A stretch of DNA of 64,000 bases from CAYSWH01 sp964434775 (GCA_964434775.1 CAYSWH010000005.1:1-64000); one strand, 5' to 3'; positions 49,112 to 59,294 are shown, numbered from the stretch's first letter. Program-made: numbers and translations. The notes: generated by a model from the sequence alone, not told the origin.

Positions 49112-50239
49112 CTAAAGTCCAAAGTGTTCTTTTATCTTTAAAAAGGCCTCCTGAATTTCCAGATCACTGTAACCATCGTTTTGTAACTCCCATAGCCGAC
49201 CCCATTTGGCAGTATCTATAGCCTCCAGGATTTTCTCTCTCTTAAGTTTAGTTGTATACTGACTATTAGCTCTGTTTCTAATTTGTTCATTGGTAAAGCC
49301 CCTTTCTTTGAGACGATAGATTTGAGTCTTCTTATCCGCTTTGACCAAGAGAGTATTATTATTGGAAAAGGCAGTTATGCCGGCTTCGACAATCAAAGCA
49401 CCGTTTAACAACAAGATCCCTTTTTTTCCATACATTTCACGTCGCAAACGAACCAGAAGCGGCTGATATAATATTTGATCTAACCGATCTAAAGCTTGTC
49501 TGTTATTAAAAACAATCCTTCCTAACTCCCGCCTATCAATAGTACCGTCCCGATTCGCTATTTCTTTACCGAAATACTCGACAATTTCTTCTCGAATTAG
49601 TTTATATCTGGGCTCGGACAAAGTAGAAGTAATCTGATGACCGATTTTATCCATATCAATGTTATAGACCGGTATTCCGTATTGCCTGCCAATTTCAACC
49701 AAACGCTCACAAACATATGATTTACCCATGGCAATCTCACCGGTTACGCTAACCGTATACTGCCCTAAAATCTTCTCTTCCAAAGACTGTTTAACAAAAA
49801 GAGGCACATATTCATGGATTAAGCCTTGTTCTTTGATTAAAGCTTTAATGGCCCTAGAGCTTATGTGTAGCTTGTTTTTGGAGCCAAACATAGGAGCAAA
49901 CTCAATTCCAAGTTCTTGACTGGAACTAACGTTAAACAGATCAACCTCGTCTTGAAAATCTCCATCATTTCGCATACCTCTTATAATCAAGTTGATATTC
50001 TGTTCCCAAGCATAGTCAACCAGCAAACCGCCATATGCTACAACTTCAACGTTAGATAAATGATCAACTGCCCTCCTAGTCGATTCCAACCTTTCTTCCA
50101 AGGTAAATAAGTATTCTTTATCAGGATTTTTGCCAATACCTACTATAACCGAAGTATATACATTCGCAGCCCTCTCAATGAGATCTATGTGTCCATTGGT
50201 AATTGGATCTGCCGATAAGGGGTAAAGAACTCGTGTCAT
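49112..50239 (-). CDS. coaD-coaE: Fused phosphopantetheine adenylyltransferase / dephospho-CoA kinase
   Basis: This 375-aa protein performs the last two steps of CoA synthesis. The N-terminal CoaD (~1-160) has YPLSADPITNGHIDLIERA with the T/HxGH nucleotidyltransferase motif, LIIRGMRNDGDFQDE and SSRAIKALI. The C-terminal CoaE (~163-375) has the P-loop VSVTGEIAMGKSYV, IDMDKIGHQ, a DRRELGRIVFNNRQAL lid region, and LLVKADKKTQIYRLKERGFT. The CoaE P-loop deviates from GxxGxGKS (GEIAMGKS). Bacterial CoaD and CoaE are usually separate proteins. Confidence 0.9.
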   Translation of the reverse strand: MTRVLYPLSADPITNGHIDLIERAANVYTSVIVGIGKNPDKEYLFTLEERLESTRRAVDHLSNVEVVAYGGLLVDYAWEQNINLIIRGMRNDGDFQDEVDLFNVSSSQELGIEFAPMFGSKNKLHISSRAIKALIKEQGLIHEYVPLFVKQSLEEKILGQYTVSVTGEIAMGKSYVCERLVEIGRQYGIPVYNIDMDKIGHQITSTLSEPRYKLIREEIVEYFGKEIANRDGTIDRRELGRIVFNNRQALDRLDQILYQPLLVRLRREMYGKKGILLLNGALIVEAGITAFSNNNTLLVKADKKTQIYRLKERGFTNEQIRNRANSQYTTKLKREKILEAIDTAKWGRLWELQNDGYSDLEIQEAFLKIKEHFGL

Positions 50240-50435
50240 TTCTTGTGATCTAAGTCTAGTTCAGATTTTCTGTAAAGTCAATCCTTAAGGAATGAAGTTG
50301 GAAGACTTAAAACATCTTTACCGCAATAGTCACAAGATATGTTACTTGGTTATTAAAATACAATTTAATCGAAGCTCAGAATTGACAGGGTTAAAATAAT
50401 CAAATTTACTAAAGTAATAATCCACTTCGATATTC

Positions 50436-51338
50436 ATGCCTCAAAAAGATTTTGAGTACCGCTACATTAAGAAAGTTGACACTTATCTCAAAGAAGAGCT
50501 GGCAAGAAAGTATGGTATTCAGGAGCTGGATATTGACGATGTAGTTACGGATACTCAACTGTCTAAGCTGGAAAAGCGTCCTGATTATCTTTATGTGGCT
50601 CTGCAATTTCCTGAGTATATCAAGACCAACAGACATTTTGTTCCCAAAGAAATTCACTGTTTTGTAAGCAATAAATTTATTTTAATCATTGATAAGCATG
50701 ATTTTAAACATGTTCAGCAATTTCATAACCTGAAGGATAGCCTACTAGATTACGAACCTGATTCATTTAATGTATTTTACGAACTATTGGATTTTTGTGT
50801 TAAAAAAGAGTATAGAGTTTTAGGAAAGTTTAAAAAGGAGATTGATCAGCTCGAATCTGATATATTTGACTTCTATGACGGAAGTCGTGATTTGCTTAAA
50901 GAAATTCTTATAGTCAAGAGAAACTTGATCAATTTTACCAGTATAATCTTCCCTCTCAAAGAGGTCATTAACGAAATACAAACCAAACACATTGCCGCTT
51001 TTGATAAAAAAGAGGGTATTGAAGAATTGGATGACAGCCTTGATAAGATTAAAAAAATCTTGAATAACCTGGCCAACTTCAAAGAGCAGATGACTTTGCT
51101 TACTGAAACAAACGAGAGTTTAATTGCCAGAAACACTAATCAAAGCATTCGAGCATTAACAGTTATTAATTTTATCTTTATTATCCCTACGGTAATCACT
51201 AGTTTTTTTGGGATGAACGTATATTTTGGTTGGAATGAAGGTCAGTATAATTTGTTTCCGCTTATTAGCATAATAATCTTTATTGCCATTTTTACACTGA
51301 TTATCTTCTTTATTATCAAAAAAAAGAAGTTTATTTGA
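50436..51338 (+). CDS. corA: CorA-like Mg2+/divalent metal transporter
   Basis: This 300-aa protein has a cytoplasmic alpha/beta and coiled-coil domain followed by two C-terminal membrane helices. The signature FFGMNVYFGW (GMN) lies after TM1 (VINFIFIIPTVITSFFGMN). TM2 is followed by a short basic tail KKKKF. It ends within the convergent uvrA gene by eight bases. Confidence 0.92.
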   Translation: MPQKDFEYRYIKKVDTYLKEELARKYGIQELDIDDVVTDTQLSKLEKRPDYLYVALQFPEYIKTNRHFVPKEIHCFVSNKFILIIDKHDFKHVQQFHNLKDSLLDYEPDSFNVFYELLDFCVKKEYRVLGKFKKEIDQLESDIFDFYDGSRDLLKEILIVKRNLINFTSIIFPLKEVINEIQTKHIAAFDKKEGIEELDDSLDKIKKILNNLANFKEQMTLLTETNESLIARNTNQSIRALTVINFIFIIPTVITSFFGMNVYFGWNEGQYNLFPLISIIIFIAIFTLIIFFIIKKKKFI

Positions 51339-54246
51339 GTTTGAGAGAATTTTTGAGGTATTGCCCGGTAAAAGAAGCGGAATCCGTAGCTACCTCTTCA
51401 GGGGTTCCGGTAGAAACAACCTCCCCTCCTTTTTCTCCACCTTCAGGCCCTAGATCAATTATCCAATCGGCAACTTTAATTACGTCCAAATTGTGTTCAA
51501 TTACTAGCACTGTATTTCCTTTATCAACTAATTTCTGTAAAACTTCCAAAAGTTTTTTGACATCTAGAGGATGTAAACCGGTGGTGGGTTCGTCTAAAAT
51601 ATATAAAGTATTACCCGTACCGATTTTGGAAAGTTCCGTAGCCAGCTTAATCCTTTGAGCTTCACCACCGGATAGAGTAGTAGCTGATTGTCCAAGTTGA
51701 ATATAGCCTAGACCAACGTCTTTGAGAGTCTGTAGTTTTCGGCTTATGTTGGAGTGATTAGCAAAAAATTCCAAGGCCTCTTCTACATTCATGGCTAGAA
51801 TGTCAGCAATATTCTTTTCTTTATACTCGACTTCCAGAGTTTCTCGATTGTATCTTTTCCCTCCGCAATCTTCGCAAACCACATAAACATCAGGTAAAAA
51901 ATTCATTTCTACTTTGATATAACCATCTCCCTCACAAGTTTCACATCTCCCTCCCGGAACATTAAAACTAAATCTTCCTTGAGTATATCCTCTGGCTTTG
52001 GACTCGGGCAAAGAAGAAAACAGTTCCCGAATCGGAGTAAATAAGCTTGTATAAGTTGCCGGGTTACTTCTGGGAGTCCTTCCTATGGGGCTTTGATCAA
52101 TGATTACCGGCTTATCTATATTATCCAAACCTATTATTTCATCAAATTTACCGGTTGGTAACCTGGAATCGTAAAAATAATTCATTAATTCATTGGCAAA
52201 GATGTCATTAATTAAAGTAGATTTACCACTCCCGGAAACTCCTGTTATACAAACAAACTTTCTTAACGGGAGATCAATGGTTATCTTTTTAAGGTTGTTC
52301 TCCACGGCATTTACGATAGTTATATATTTATCTAGATTTTTTCCGGCCTTACTTAAATTTACTTTTCTCCTCTCTTTTGGTGTTTCAATAAATTCTTTTC
52401 CCGCTAAAAACCTTCCGGTCGGTGAATTTTTATCAGTGGCAACTTTTTCCGGGTGTCCCACGGAAACTATATTTCCACCATGCTTTCCTGCCAAAGGTCC
52501 AATATCAATCAAATAATCACTTTCTCTCATGGTCTCTTCATCGTGTTCAACTACCAAGACAGTGTTTCCTAAATCCCGAAGATGTTTAAGAGTATTCAAA
52601 AGTTTGGTGTTATCTCTCTGATGCAAACCGATAGATGGTTCGTCTAGAATGTATAGAACTCCGGTGAGTCCTGATCCGATTTGGGTGGCCAAGCGAATTC
52701 TTTGAGCTTCTCCTCCGGAAAGTGTTTGACTACTCCTGGCTAAATTAAGATAACCAAGTCCGACATCAACCAAAAAACTAAGTCTGGCAACTATTTCTTT
52801 AAGTATCATCCTGGAAATCTCCCTATCTTTGGAAGAAAGTGGAGTGCTTTCTTTATCGTAAAGTCGGCTAAACTCTTTGGAACAATCATAGATCGGTAAA
52901 TTGGAATAATAGGCAATATTCTTGCCGGCAACGGTTACAGCCAGACTTTCCTTTTTTAGCCTGGCACCTCCACATGCATGACAAACCCTTTTGGTCATAT
53001 AACTTTCAATATCCCGCCTACTAGCCTCGCTTGTAGTTTCTTTATACCTGCGATTCAAATTTGTAATTACCCCTTCAAATTTACTGTCTCCGTATAAAAT
53101 AATCTTTTTCTGCTTCTCGGTAAGATTTTTCCATGGTTGGGTTAAAGAAAATCTATGCTTTTTAGCCAGGGATTCAAAAACTTTGGTTAGCCAGCCTCCG
53201 CTAATACTTAATCTGGATAGAGGCCTGATACAGCCTTCCGATATGGAAAGGGTTTTGTTAGGCACGATTAAATCGGGATCTATCTCGGTTATAACACCCA
53301 GTCCCGTGCAGACGGGACAGGCTCCGTGAGGCGAGTTAAAACTAAACTGTCTCGGCTCCAAATCACCGGGAGACCCATGTCCGTTTGGGCACGCCTTGTT
53401 TTTGTTAAAATGAATTTTTTGTTCCTGACCCTGCTCGTCAATCGTTAAAACAATAGCCTTACTTTTTCCAAATTTTAAAGCAGTCTCCATCGAATCAACT
53501 ATTCTACTTCGGTTTTCCTGACTTACCGAAATCCGATCTACAACAATTTCCAGGCTATGTTTATGCTGCTTGTTTAAGTCTAATTTTTCAATTTCTTCAA
53601 GAAGTATTATTTGACCATTTACTCTCATCCTGCGAAAACCGTTCTTTTTGGCTTCCAAAACATGCTGACGATGCCAACCCTTTTGATCTTCAACCAAGGG
53701 TGCCAGTAAAATCATATTAGTACCTTTGGGCAGTTTCATTATTCGATCAATCATCCTGGTTACTGATTCGGCCTTGATTTCTGCCCCACAAACATGACAG
53801 TGTTGAATACCGATTTTTGCAAAAAGAAGTCTGAGATAATCGTATATTTCAGTAGTAGTTCCGACAGTAGATCTAGGATTATGCGAAGTTGATTTTTGAT
53901 CGATAGAAATGGCCGGAGACAAACCGTCAATACTATCAACATCCGGCTTCTCCTTTAAGCCCAAAAATTGCCTGGCATATGAACTGAGGCTCTCTACATA
54001 CCTTCTTTGACCTTCAGCGTAAATAGTATCGAAAACTAAACTGGATTTACCGGAGCCGGAAAGACCGGAAAAAACTACAAACTGATTTTTGGGAATAACT
54101 ACAGAGACGTTATTCAGATTATGTTCTCTGGCACCTCTTACGGTAATATATTCGTGAGGGTTGGGTATAAAACCGGGGTCTTGTAAGTGGTCAGTTAAAT
54201 TATAATCAACTTCACTTTCAGAGGAAGAATTTTTTTTGCTTAGCAT
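51331..54246 (-). CDS. uvrA: Excinuclease ABC subunit A
   Basis: DNA damage recognition in nucleotide excision repair. The 971-aa chain has two ABC ATPases: FSGLSGSGKSSLVFDTIYAE and ITGVSGSGKSTLINDI as Walker A, LARSSQTLSGGEAQRI and LGQSATTLSGGEAQRI as signatures, and YILDEPSIGLHQRD and YILDEPTTGLHPLD as Walker B. Zinc-finger cysteines are present (CHVCG; CPVCTGLG; CHACGGARL; CETCEGDGY with CEDCGGKRY). Length is normal for UvrA. Confidence 0.97.
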   Translation of the reverse strand: MLSKKNSSSESEVDYNLTDHLQDPGFIPNPHEYITVRGAREHNLNNVSVVIPKNQFVVFSGLSGSGKSSLVFDTIYAEGQRRYVESLSSYARQFLGLKEKPDVDSIDGLSPAISIDQKSTSHNPRSTVGTTTEIYDYLRLLFAKIGIQHCHVCGAEIKAESVTRMIDRIMKLPKGTNMILLAPLVEDQKGWHRQHVLEAKKNGFRRMRVNGQIILLEEIEKLDLNKQHKHSLEIVVDRISVSQENRSRIVDSMETALKFGKSKAIVLTIDEQGQEQKIHFNKNKACPNGHGSPGDLEPRQFSFNSPHGACPVCTGLGVITEIDPDLIVPNKTLSISEGCIRPLSRLSISGGWLTKVFESLAKKHRFSLTQPWKNLTEKQKKIILYGDSKFEGVITNLNRRYKETTSEASRRDIESYMTKRVCHACGGARLKKESLAVTVAGKNIAYYSNLPIYDCSKEFSRLYDKESTPLSSKDREISRMILKEIVARLSFLVDVGLGYLNLARSSQTLSGGEAQRIRLATQIGSGLTGVLYILDEPSIGLHQRDNTKLLNTLKHLRDLGNTVLVVEHDEETMRESDYLIDIGPLAGKHGGNIVSVGHPEKVATDKNSPTGRFLAGKEFIETPKERRKVNLSKAGKNLDKYITIVNAVENNLKKITIDLPLRKFVCITGVSGSGKSTLINDIFANELMNYFYDSRLPTGKFDEIIGLDNIDKPVIIDQSPIGRTPRSNPATYTSLFTPIRELFSSLPESKARGYTQGRFSFNVPGGRCETCEGDGYIKVEMNFLPDVYVVCEDCGGKRYNRETLEVEYKEKNIADILAMNVEEALEFFANHSNISRKLQTLKDVGLGYIQLGQSATTLSGGEAQRIKLATELSKIGTGNTLYILDEPTTGLHPLDVKKLLEVLQKLVDKGNTVLVIEHNLDVIKVADWIIDLGPEGGEKGGEVVSTGTPEEVATDSASFTGQYLKNSLKLK

Positions 54247-54434
54247 CTAAAATATTTTATTTATCGTTTTTATAGACTACGATCAAGTGCATACAAATAT
54301 CAGGGTTTTGTCAATTACTTAAGTGTCAAAGGAATATTGAATATTTAAGTATACCGGGTACAATTAATTATTTAAAGAAAAGTCTTATAACCGGAATTAT
54401 AAAAATTATACCCCACCCCTTTGATAATAAAAAA

Positions 54435-55298
54435 TCAAATTTCCACCGCCAAGAATCCGGCTGGTTTGTTTTTTTGGATGTCTTCTTTGACAAATAGTAA
54501 GTAGAGATCCTTTTCGGCTAAAATGTTCGTATTGCCTTCCTTGGCTATTAGAGCTCCTTTTGAAACTTTATCAAAGTTTTTGAAATCTTTTTCATACCTA
54601 AAACTATCGGATTGAGGAATTATGGCCTTCTCAATAAGTAAATGTTTTGGCGAACAAGGATTCTTTGAGTAGTCCTGCAATTCAAATGTAGTAAGCCCTA
54701 AATAGTTCAAATATTTTTTGGTCTTGAGGAACACCTGCTCGAAGGAAGAATTGTCTTTATGCCATCCGGACTCGTAGGTAAGACCTACACCGCCTTGAGA
54801 ATCAACAAAATTATCCGTACAGGAAGCTAGGTCCAGACAATTGAGATTGGGTTTTACAGAAACAATAAACTCAGTTTCAAAGATAGTGGCCAACTCCAAA
54901 TGCTTATCTGTATTTTCCACAAAAATAAATGGGACCGAAGGTTTGATAGTGGAGTGCAAATCCAGTAAAAATTCAGCTTTTTCCAAAATAGGCAAAACCT
55001 CCCCTACACGTCTTTGCTCCAGATTTAAAAGACTTCCGGATTTTCTGATTACCGACAAATTCTCTTGGTCAAAGAGCCTATTCATATCGGTCTCTACAAA
55101 TCTATGATTCAGTTTGTAAGCTTCCGGGTTCCCCAGGATTAAATAAAGTTCTCCTTTAAGCAAATTATCACTCAAATTTCTTTCCAGCTCTTCAATAACT
55201 CTCACCCCAACCCTTTCGTTTCCATGCACTCCTCCCATAACCACAACAGTCGGACCTCTTTGTTTGGTAGTAAAGTGTTTGGTAAAAGAAGGCAACAT
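54435..55298 (-). CDS. AstE/aspartoacylase-family zinc deacylase, candidate N-acylcitrulline deacylase
   Basis: This 287-aa zinc carboxypeptidase-fold protein has MGGVHGNERVGVRVIEEL (His and Glu zinc ligands), TDMNRLFD and LLDLHSTIKPSVPF (third ligand), and a C-terminal beta domain. The family removes N-acetyl or N-succinyl groups from amino acids. It is the last gene of the arginine operon, five bases after argB. The operon encodes an N-acyl-ornithine carbamoyltransferase, so an N-acylcitrulline deacylase is required; this is the best candidate (inference), replacing the M20-type ArgE' known elsewhere. Confidence 0.82.
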   Translation of the reverse strand: MLPSFTKHFTTKQRGPTVVVMGGVHGNERVGVRVIEELERNLSDNLLKGELYLILGNPEAYKLNHRFVETDMNRLFDQENLSVIRKSGSLLNLEQRRVGEVLPILEKAEFLLDLHSTIKPSVPFIFVENTDKHLELATIFETEFIVSVKPNLNCLDLASCTDNFVDSQGGVGLTYESGWHKDNSSFEQVFLKTKKYLNYLGLTTFELQDYSKNPCSPKHLLIEKAIIPQSDSFRYEKDFKNFDKVSKGALIAKEGNTNILAEKDLYLLFVKEDIQKNKPAGFLAVEI

Positions 55299-55303
55299 AA
55301 AAA

Positions 55304-56107
55304 TTAATTATCAACTGTTAGACAAGTGCCAATCTTTTTTCCTCTATTGATTAAAGTCAAGGCTTGATTGTTTTTAAGACCGTTAGTAATATAAATTGAT
55401 CCTACGCCTCCTTGCAAAGCTCTAATACAATTTTCCAGCTTCACCACCATTCCTCCTTGAATAAAATCCTCAGAAAGCATTTTTTTGAGGTCAGATAAAC
55501 ATATTTTGGTTAATAATTCGCCTTTGCCGTTCAAAACTCCGTCTATACCCGAAAATAAAATTAGTTTATCAGCTTGTAAGGACAAAGCAGTCTCAATAGC
55601 CACCGTATCGGCATTAATATTAAGTATTTCTCCTTCATCATCGCAGCCAAGCGGTGAAACCACAGGAATAATCCGATTTTCAAGTAGCAAATTCAAAATC
55701 TGCGGATCAGTTTGAACAACGTCACCGACAAATCCGTAATCAATTTCCTTAACCGGCCTTTTGACTGCTTTTAAAAAATGTCCGTCGAGTCCGCTTACTC
55801 TAGACCCTTTCAAGCCAAAACTAATTAAATCACTTAAAATATCCAGGTTGAGACTGCCACCATAGAGCATCTTGATAATTTCTTGATCTTTCTTGGTAGT
55901 AATTCTTCTGCCATTAATTTTCCTAGGTACATGCCCCATCTGATTAGCTAAAGAGTCAGCCTGAGAACCTCCTCCATGGACTAAAACAACTTTTTTGTTT
56001 TCTTTAACTAATTTAGCAACTTGCCCCAAAATATCACCCAAAGACTCTTTGGAATCCACCACTTCTCCGCCTAATTTAACTACAATTATTTCTTTGTAAG
56101 AATTCAT
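55304..56107 (-). CDS. argB: Acetylglutamate kinase
   Basis: This 267-aa amino-acid kinase has VVKLGGEVVDSKESL, VLVHGGGSQADSL, INGRRITTKKDQEII, PVVSPLGCDDEGEILNINADTVAIETAL and GGMVVKLENCIRAL. Phosphorylates N-acylglutamate. Nine bases after argD. Confidence 0.93.
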   Translation of the reverse strand: MNSYKEIIVVKLGGEVVDSKESLGDILGQVAKLVKENKKVVLVHGGGSQADSLANQMGHVPRKINGRRITTKKDQEIIKMLYGGSLNLDILSDLISFGLKGSRVSGLDGHFLKAVKRPVKEIDYGFVGDVVQTDPQILNLLLENRIIPVVSPLGCDDEGEILNINADTVAIETALSLQADKLILFSGIDGVLNGKGELLTKICLSDLKKMLSEDFIQGGMVVKLENCIRALQGGVGSIYITNGLKNNQALTLINRGKKIGTCLTVDN

Positions 56108-56116
56108 AACTGAAAA

Positions 56117-57271
56117 TCAATCAAAAAGAGAAGTAAATATTTGTACAAACATATTAATCTCTTCCTTGGTGGTATTTAAGGGAGGCATTAATCGAACTAC
56201 TTCAGGATTATAGGATGTACCAATAATCAAGCCCTTTTCTAAAGCCATATCAACTAAATCTTTTCCGGAAATGCGGGTTTTTACCCCCACCAAAAAGCCT
56301 TGACCTAATGTTTCAAAACCCTTCTCATTCAAAATAGTTCTTAAATAAGTTGAGTTTTCTCTAACTGTTTCCAAAAAACCTCTACTAAGAATTATTTCCA
56401 TAGTTGCTTTTCCTGCAGCGCAAACTGCCGGGGCCCCTCCAAAAGTCGTAGCATGATCACCCAATTGAATAGTCTCGGCTAAACTTTCTTTGAGAAGTAC
56501 AGCCGCCAGTGGCAAACCTGATGCAATTCCTTTGGCAGATGTGATTATGTCCGGATAAATACCAAGCTGTTCAGAAAACCAGAAAGTGCCTGTACGACCA
56601 AGACCTGTTTGAATCTCATCCAAAATCAGAATAAGACCTTTTTCACGACAGAAGCGACTAAGTTCTTGGTAAAACTCTTTAGAGGCCAGGTTAACTCCAC
56701 CGATACTCTGAATTGATTCACAAATCACTGCCGCCGTTTCTCGTTCCAGATAGGCTCTTTTAACTGATTCGATATCTCCCAATCTGGCGAAAGAAGTGTA
56801 ATTGTCAAAATCAGGAGAATATTTCCGGTATGAATCAATACCCGTAGCAGCTAATGGATACATACCTCGACCGTGGAAAGACTTATTAAAAGAAATTATG
56901 TGGTTTTTACCGATAGCTTTTCTGGCAATTTTGAGAGCCGTTTCGTTGGCTTCGGAACCTGAGTTGGTAAAATATACTTTGTATTTTTCCGGTTCCAACG
57001 TGACTGCCAACTTTTCAGCTAATGTTACTGCCGGCTCCAAATCAAAGATATTAGAATAGAAAATCAACTTCTCCATCTGCTCCTTAACCGCTTCTATTAC
57101 CGGCTCCGGACTATGACCGAGTAGACAAACGGCATGGCCGCCGTAAAAGTCCAGATATTTACGACCTTTCTCGTCCCATACGAAGCTGCCCTTTCCTTGG
57201 ACCAGTTGAATAGGATACTTGGAGTAAGTTTGGAGTAAGTATTTTTTAGATTTTTCTGAAAGTGAGGTCAT
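56117..57271 (-). CDS. argD: Acetylornithine/succinyl-ornithine aminotransferase
   Basis: This 384-aa PLP class III aminotransferase has YLDFYGGHAVCLLGHSPEPVI, FTNSGSEANETALKIAR, SFHGRGMYPLAATG, LDEIQTGLGRTGTFW and PLP-Lys in ITSAKGIASGLPLAAVL. Its start overlaps the argC stop by four bases. Confidence 0.93.
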   Translation of the reverse strand: MTSLSEKSKKYLLQTYSKYPIQLVQGKGSFVWDEKGRKYLDFYGGHAVCLLGHSPEPVIEAVKEQMEKLIFYSNIFDLEPAVTLAEKLAVTLEPEKYKVYFTNSGSEANETALKIARKAIGKNHIISFNKSFHGRGMYPLAATGIDSYRKYSPDFDNYTSFARLGDIESVKRAYLERETAAVICESIQSIGGVNLASKEFYQELSRFCREKGLILILDEIQTGLGRTGTFWFSEQLGIYPDIITSAKGIASGLPLAAVLLKESLAETIQLGDHATTFGGAPAVCAAGKATMEIILSRGFLETVRENSTYLRTILNEKGFETLGQGFLVGVKTRISGKDLVDMALEKGLIIGTSYNPEVVRLMPPLNTTKEEINMFVQIFTSLFD

Positions 57272-58278
57272 ACAAACAAAGGATAAAGATTATTTATAGC
57301 TGTTTCTTGAGGTAAATCAAACATTAGGTTGAGATTCTCAATAGCATTTCCCGAGGCTCCCTTAATTAGATTATCAATAACTGCCTGTACAACTAATTTT
57401 CCGTTCAGACCGGTTACGGAAATATCCGCAAAATTAGAACCTACAACATCCACTAATTGAACCTGTTCTTTGATCCTTACAAAGGGAGCCTTTTTATAAT
57501 ATTCTTCATATAAATATTTTAGATCATTTTCCAAGGAATATTTCAACTTGATTATGGCTGTTAAGTGAATTCCTCTGGCAAAAGGACCACTTGAAGGAAT
57601 AAAGTTTAATTGAGATTCTTTCAAATCCAAGACTTGTGCAATTTCGGGTATATGCTGGTGCTCTCCGATTTTGTAGCTTTTAAGATTTCTACTCCTAACC
57701 GGATGATGGGTTGTAGAAGAGGGGCTTTTTCCGGAACCTGTAGAACCGGTGATTGACAGAAGATCTACCTCATCTATCATACCTTGCAAAGGGAGTAAGG
57801 CTAAATCCGAGGCTATGGCAAAACATCCGGGATTGGCAATATTTTGAGCCAACTTAATTTCTTCTTTGCACTGTTCGGGTAAACCGTAAACGAACTCAGT
57901 AAGTAGCTTGGGACACTCATGAACCTTATGATAGTATTTCCTGTATTCAAAAGGTTTGTTCAAACGAAAATCACCGGAAAGATCTATAATTTTTACCTTA
58001 TCAATTAATTCCGGGACTATCTTTTGAGATTCTTTGTGTGGCAAAGCTAAAATAACCAAATCATTTTCTCTGACAATTTTTTTTACATCAAATTCTTCCA
58101 GTAACAAGTCACACAAACCTTCCAAATGGGGGTAAATTTCCGAAATCCTTTGTCCCATTTGGGTAAAAGAAACCAGTTGATTAATTCTAACCTGAGGGTG
58201 ATTCCTTAAATAGCGCAGAAGCTCCAGACCGGCGTAACCGGTAACTCCCAAAATCGAAACTTTTATTTTTTCAGACAT
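57268..58278 (-). CDS. argC: N-acetyl-gamma-glutamyl-phosphate reductase
   Basis: This 336-aa protein has NADP-binding VSILGVTGYAGLELLRYL, catalytic Cys in NIANPGCFAIASDLALLP, SGSGKSPSSTTHHPVRSRN-type substrate loop (TGSTGSGKSPSST) and SGPFARGIHLTAII. It overlaps the upstream P-loop gene by 16 bases. Confidence 0.95.
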   Translation of the reverse strand: MSEKIKVSILGVTGYAGLELLRYLRNHPQVRINQLVSFTQMGQRISEIYPHLEGLCDLLLEEFDVKKIVRENDLVILALPHKESQKIVPELIDKVKIIDLSGDFRLNKPFEYRKYYHKVHECPKLLTEFVYGLPEQCKEEIKLAQNIANPGCFAIASDLALLPLQGMIDEVDLLSITGSTGSGKSPSSTTHHPVRSRNLKSYKIGEHQHIPEIAQVLDLKESQLNFIPSSGPFARGIHLTAIIKLKYSLENDLKYLYEEYYKKAPFVRIKEQVQLVDVVGSNFADISVTGLNGKLVVQAVIDNLIKGASGNAIENLNLMFDLPQETAINNLYPLFV

Positions 58279-59294
58279 TGATTTAACACATATTTAAAAA
58301 GCTCTTTATTGTAATACATAGCGTTAAAACCGGACAAACCCAAATTCTTACTGATAAAACTCTGACCGACGCTGTTGTCTGTAACCGGCCCTGAAATTGC
58401 ATTTAAAGGTAGCCCAATTTCTTCACATACTTCAGCCAGTTTTGCTGCACCCATGGGATCATGAGCACAACCGATATGTGCTGCCGTATTAGCCTGAATC
58501 TCTAAGTCTTCCAAAATTTCCATTACCCCATATTCTCCGTAAACTCCGTCTCCCAATTCAACCACAATAAAATCGGGCCTATCCTTGGAAAGGTAATTGA
58601 TAGCCCCTTTGGTAATTTTCACTGCCAATCCATCCTGTTCAACAGTAGAGGTTAAGCCTGCTTCCAAAAAAGAAATTGCTTTTTTGGCTCCATAGTCTTT
58701 CATTTTTTCTACATCCTTAAGAGAGGCTACCCCGGCCATTTTGGTGGCATAAATTTTCATACCGTGCCTAGAAGCATGAGCAATTATTTCAGAGGCGACC
58801 GAAGTTTTACCTACATGCATACAAGTTCCGCTAATAATAATCAAGGGTGAAGGGTTTATCAATTTTTCCGCCGGTGCAAACTCCGCTCGGTCTTTTATAT
58901 TAACAGCTTTACCGTCTCTAATTACGACCCCTTGAATCCTTACCGGAAAAGCATGGCCAACCTCGGTTACATTTTCGCTTACGCAAACTCCGGCAACTCC
59001 GGCTAAGTTTAGCACTTGAATAACATCCCCGGCTTCCAATTTTTCCGGAATTTTACCTACAAAACCTTTGAGTGCCCGTCTGTTACCCAGTGCCAGAGCT
59101 ACAATGTCTCCTTTTTTGAGTGTAGAGAAGCGACCGGAAGGTAACTCTAGTTGGTTATACTCCCTCTTTTCTTCTAAAACTTCACCAACTACAACCAACC
59201 CTTCTTGAGCCGAAATTGTTTGACTTATTTCTTCTTCATGCTGAATATTTGCATTTTTGGTAACGGACCCGATTTTATCAATTGAGATCTGCAT
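58263..59294 (-). CDS. P-loop protein (DUF1611/DTBS-MobB-like) in the arginine operon
   Basis: This 343-aa protein has an N-terminal ~130-residue beta-rich domain (LELPSGRFSTLKKGDIVALA, then GDVIQVLNLAGVAGVCVSEN). A P-loop NTPase domain begins at LIIISGTCMHVGKTSVASEI, continues with YATKMAGVASL and DFIVVELGDGVYGEYGVM, and ends AHIGCAHDPMGAAKLAEV. The fold resembles DUF1611/dethiobiotin-synthase-like ATPases. It lies between argF' and argC, where an N-acyltransferase gene stands in some N-acyl-route operons; none of the known ArgA/ArgJ types is in the window. DUF1611 member DgcN has, to my recollection, been reported as a glutamate N-acetyltransferase, so a similar role is an attractive guess. 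Confidence 0.6.
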   Translation of the reverse strand: MQISIDKIGSVTKNANIQHEEEISQTISAQEGLVVVGEVLEEKREYNQLELPSGRFSTLKKGDIVALALGNRRALKGFVGKIPEKLEAGDVIQVLNLAGVAGVCVSENVTEVGHAFPVRIQGVVIRDGKAVNIKDRAEFAPAEKLINPSPLIIISGTCMHVGKTSVASEIIAHASRHGMKIYATKMAGVASLKDVEKMKDYGAKKAISFLEAGLTSTVEQDGLAVKITKGAINYLSKDRPDFIVVELGDGVYGEYGVMEILEDLEIQANTAAHIGCAHDPMGAAKLAEVCEEIGLPLNAISGPVTDNSVGQSFISKNLGLSGFNAMYYNKELFKYVLNQCLKK

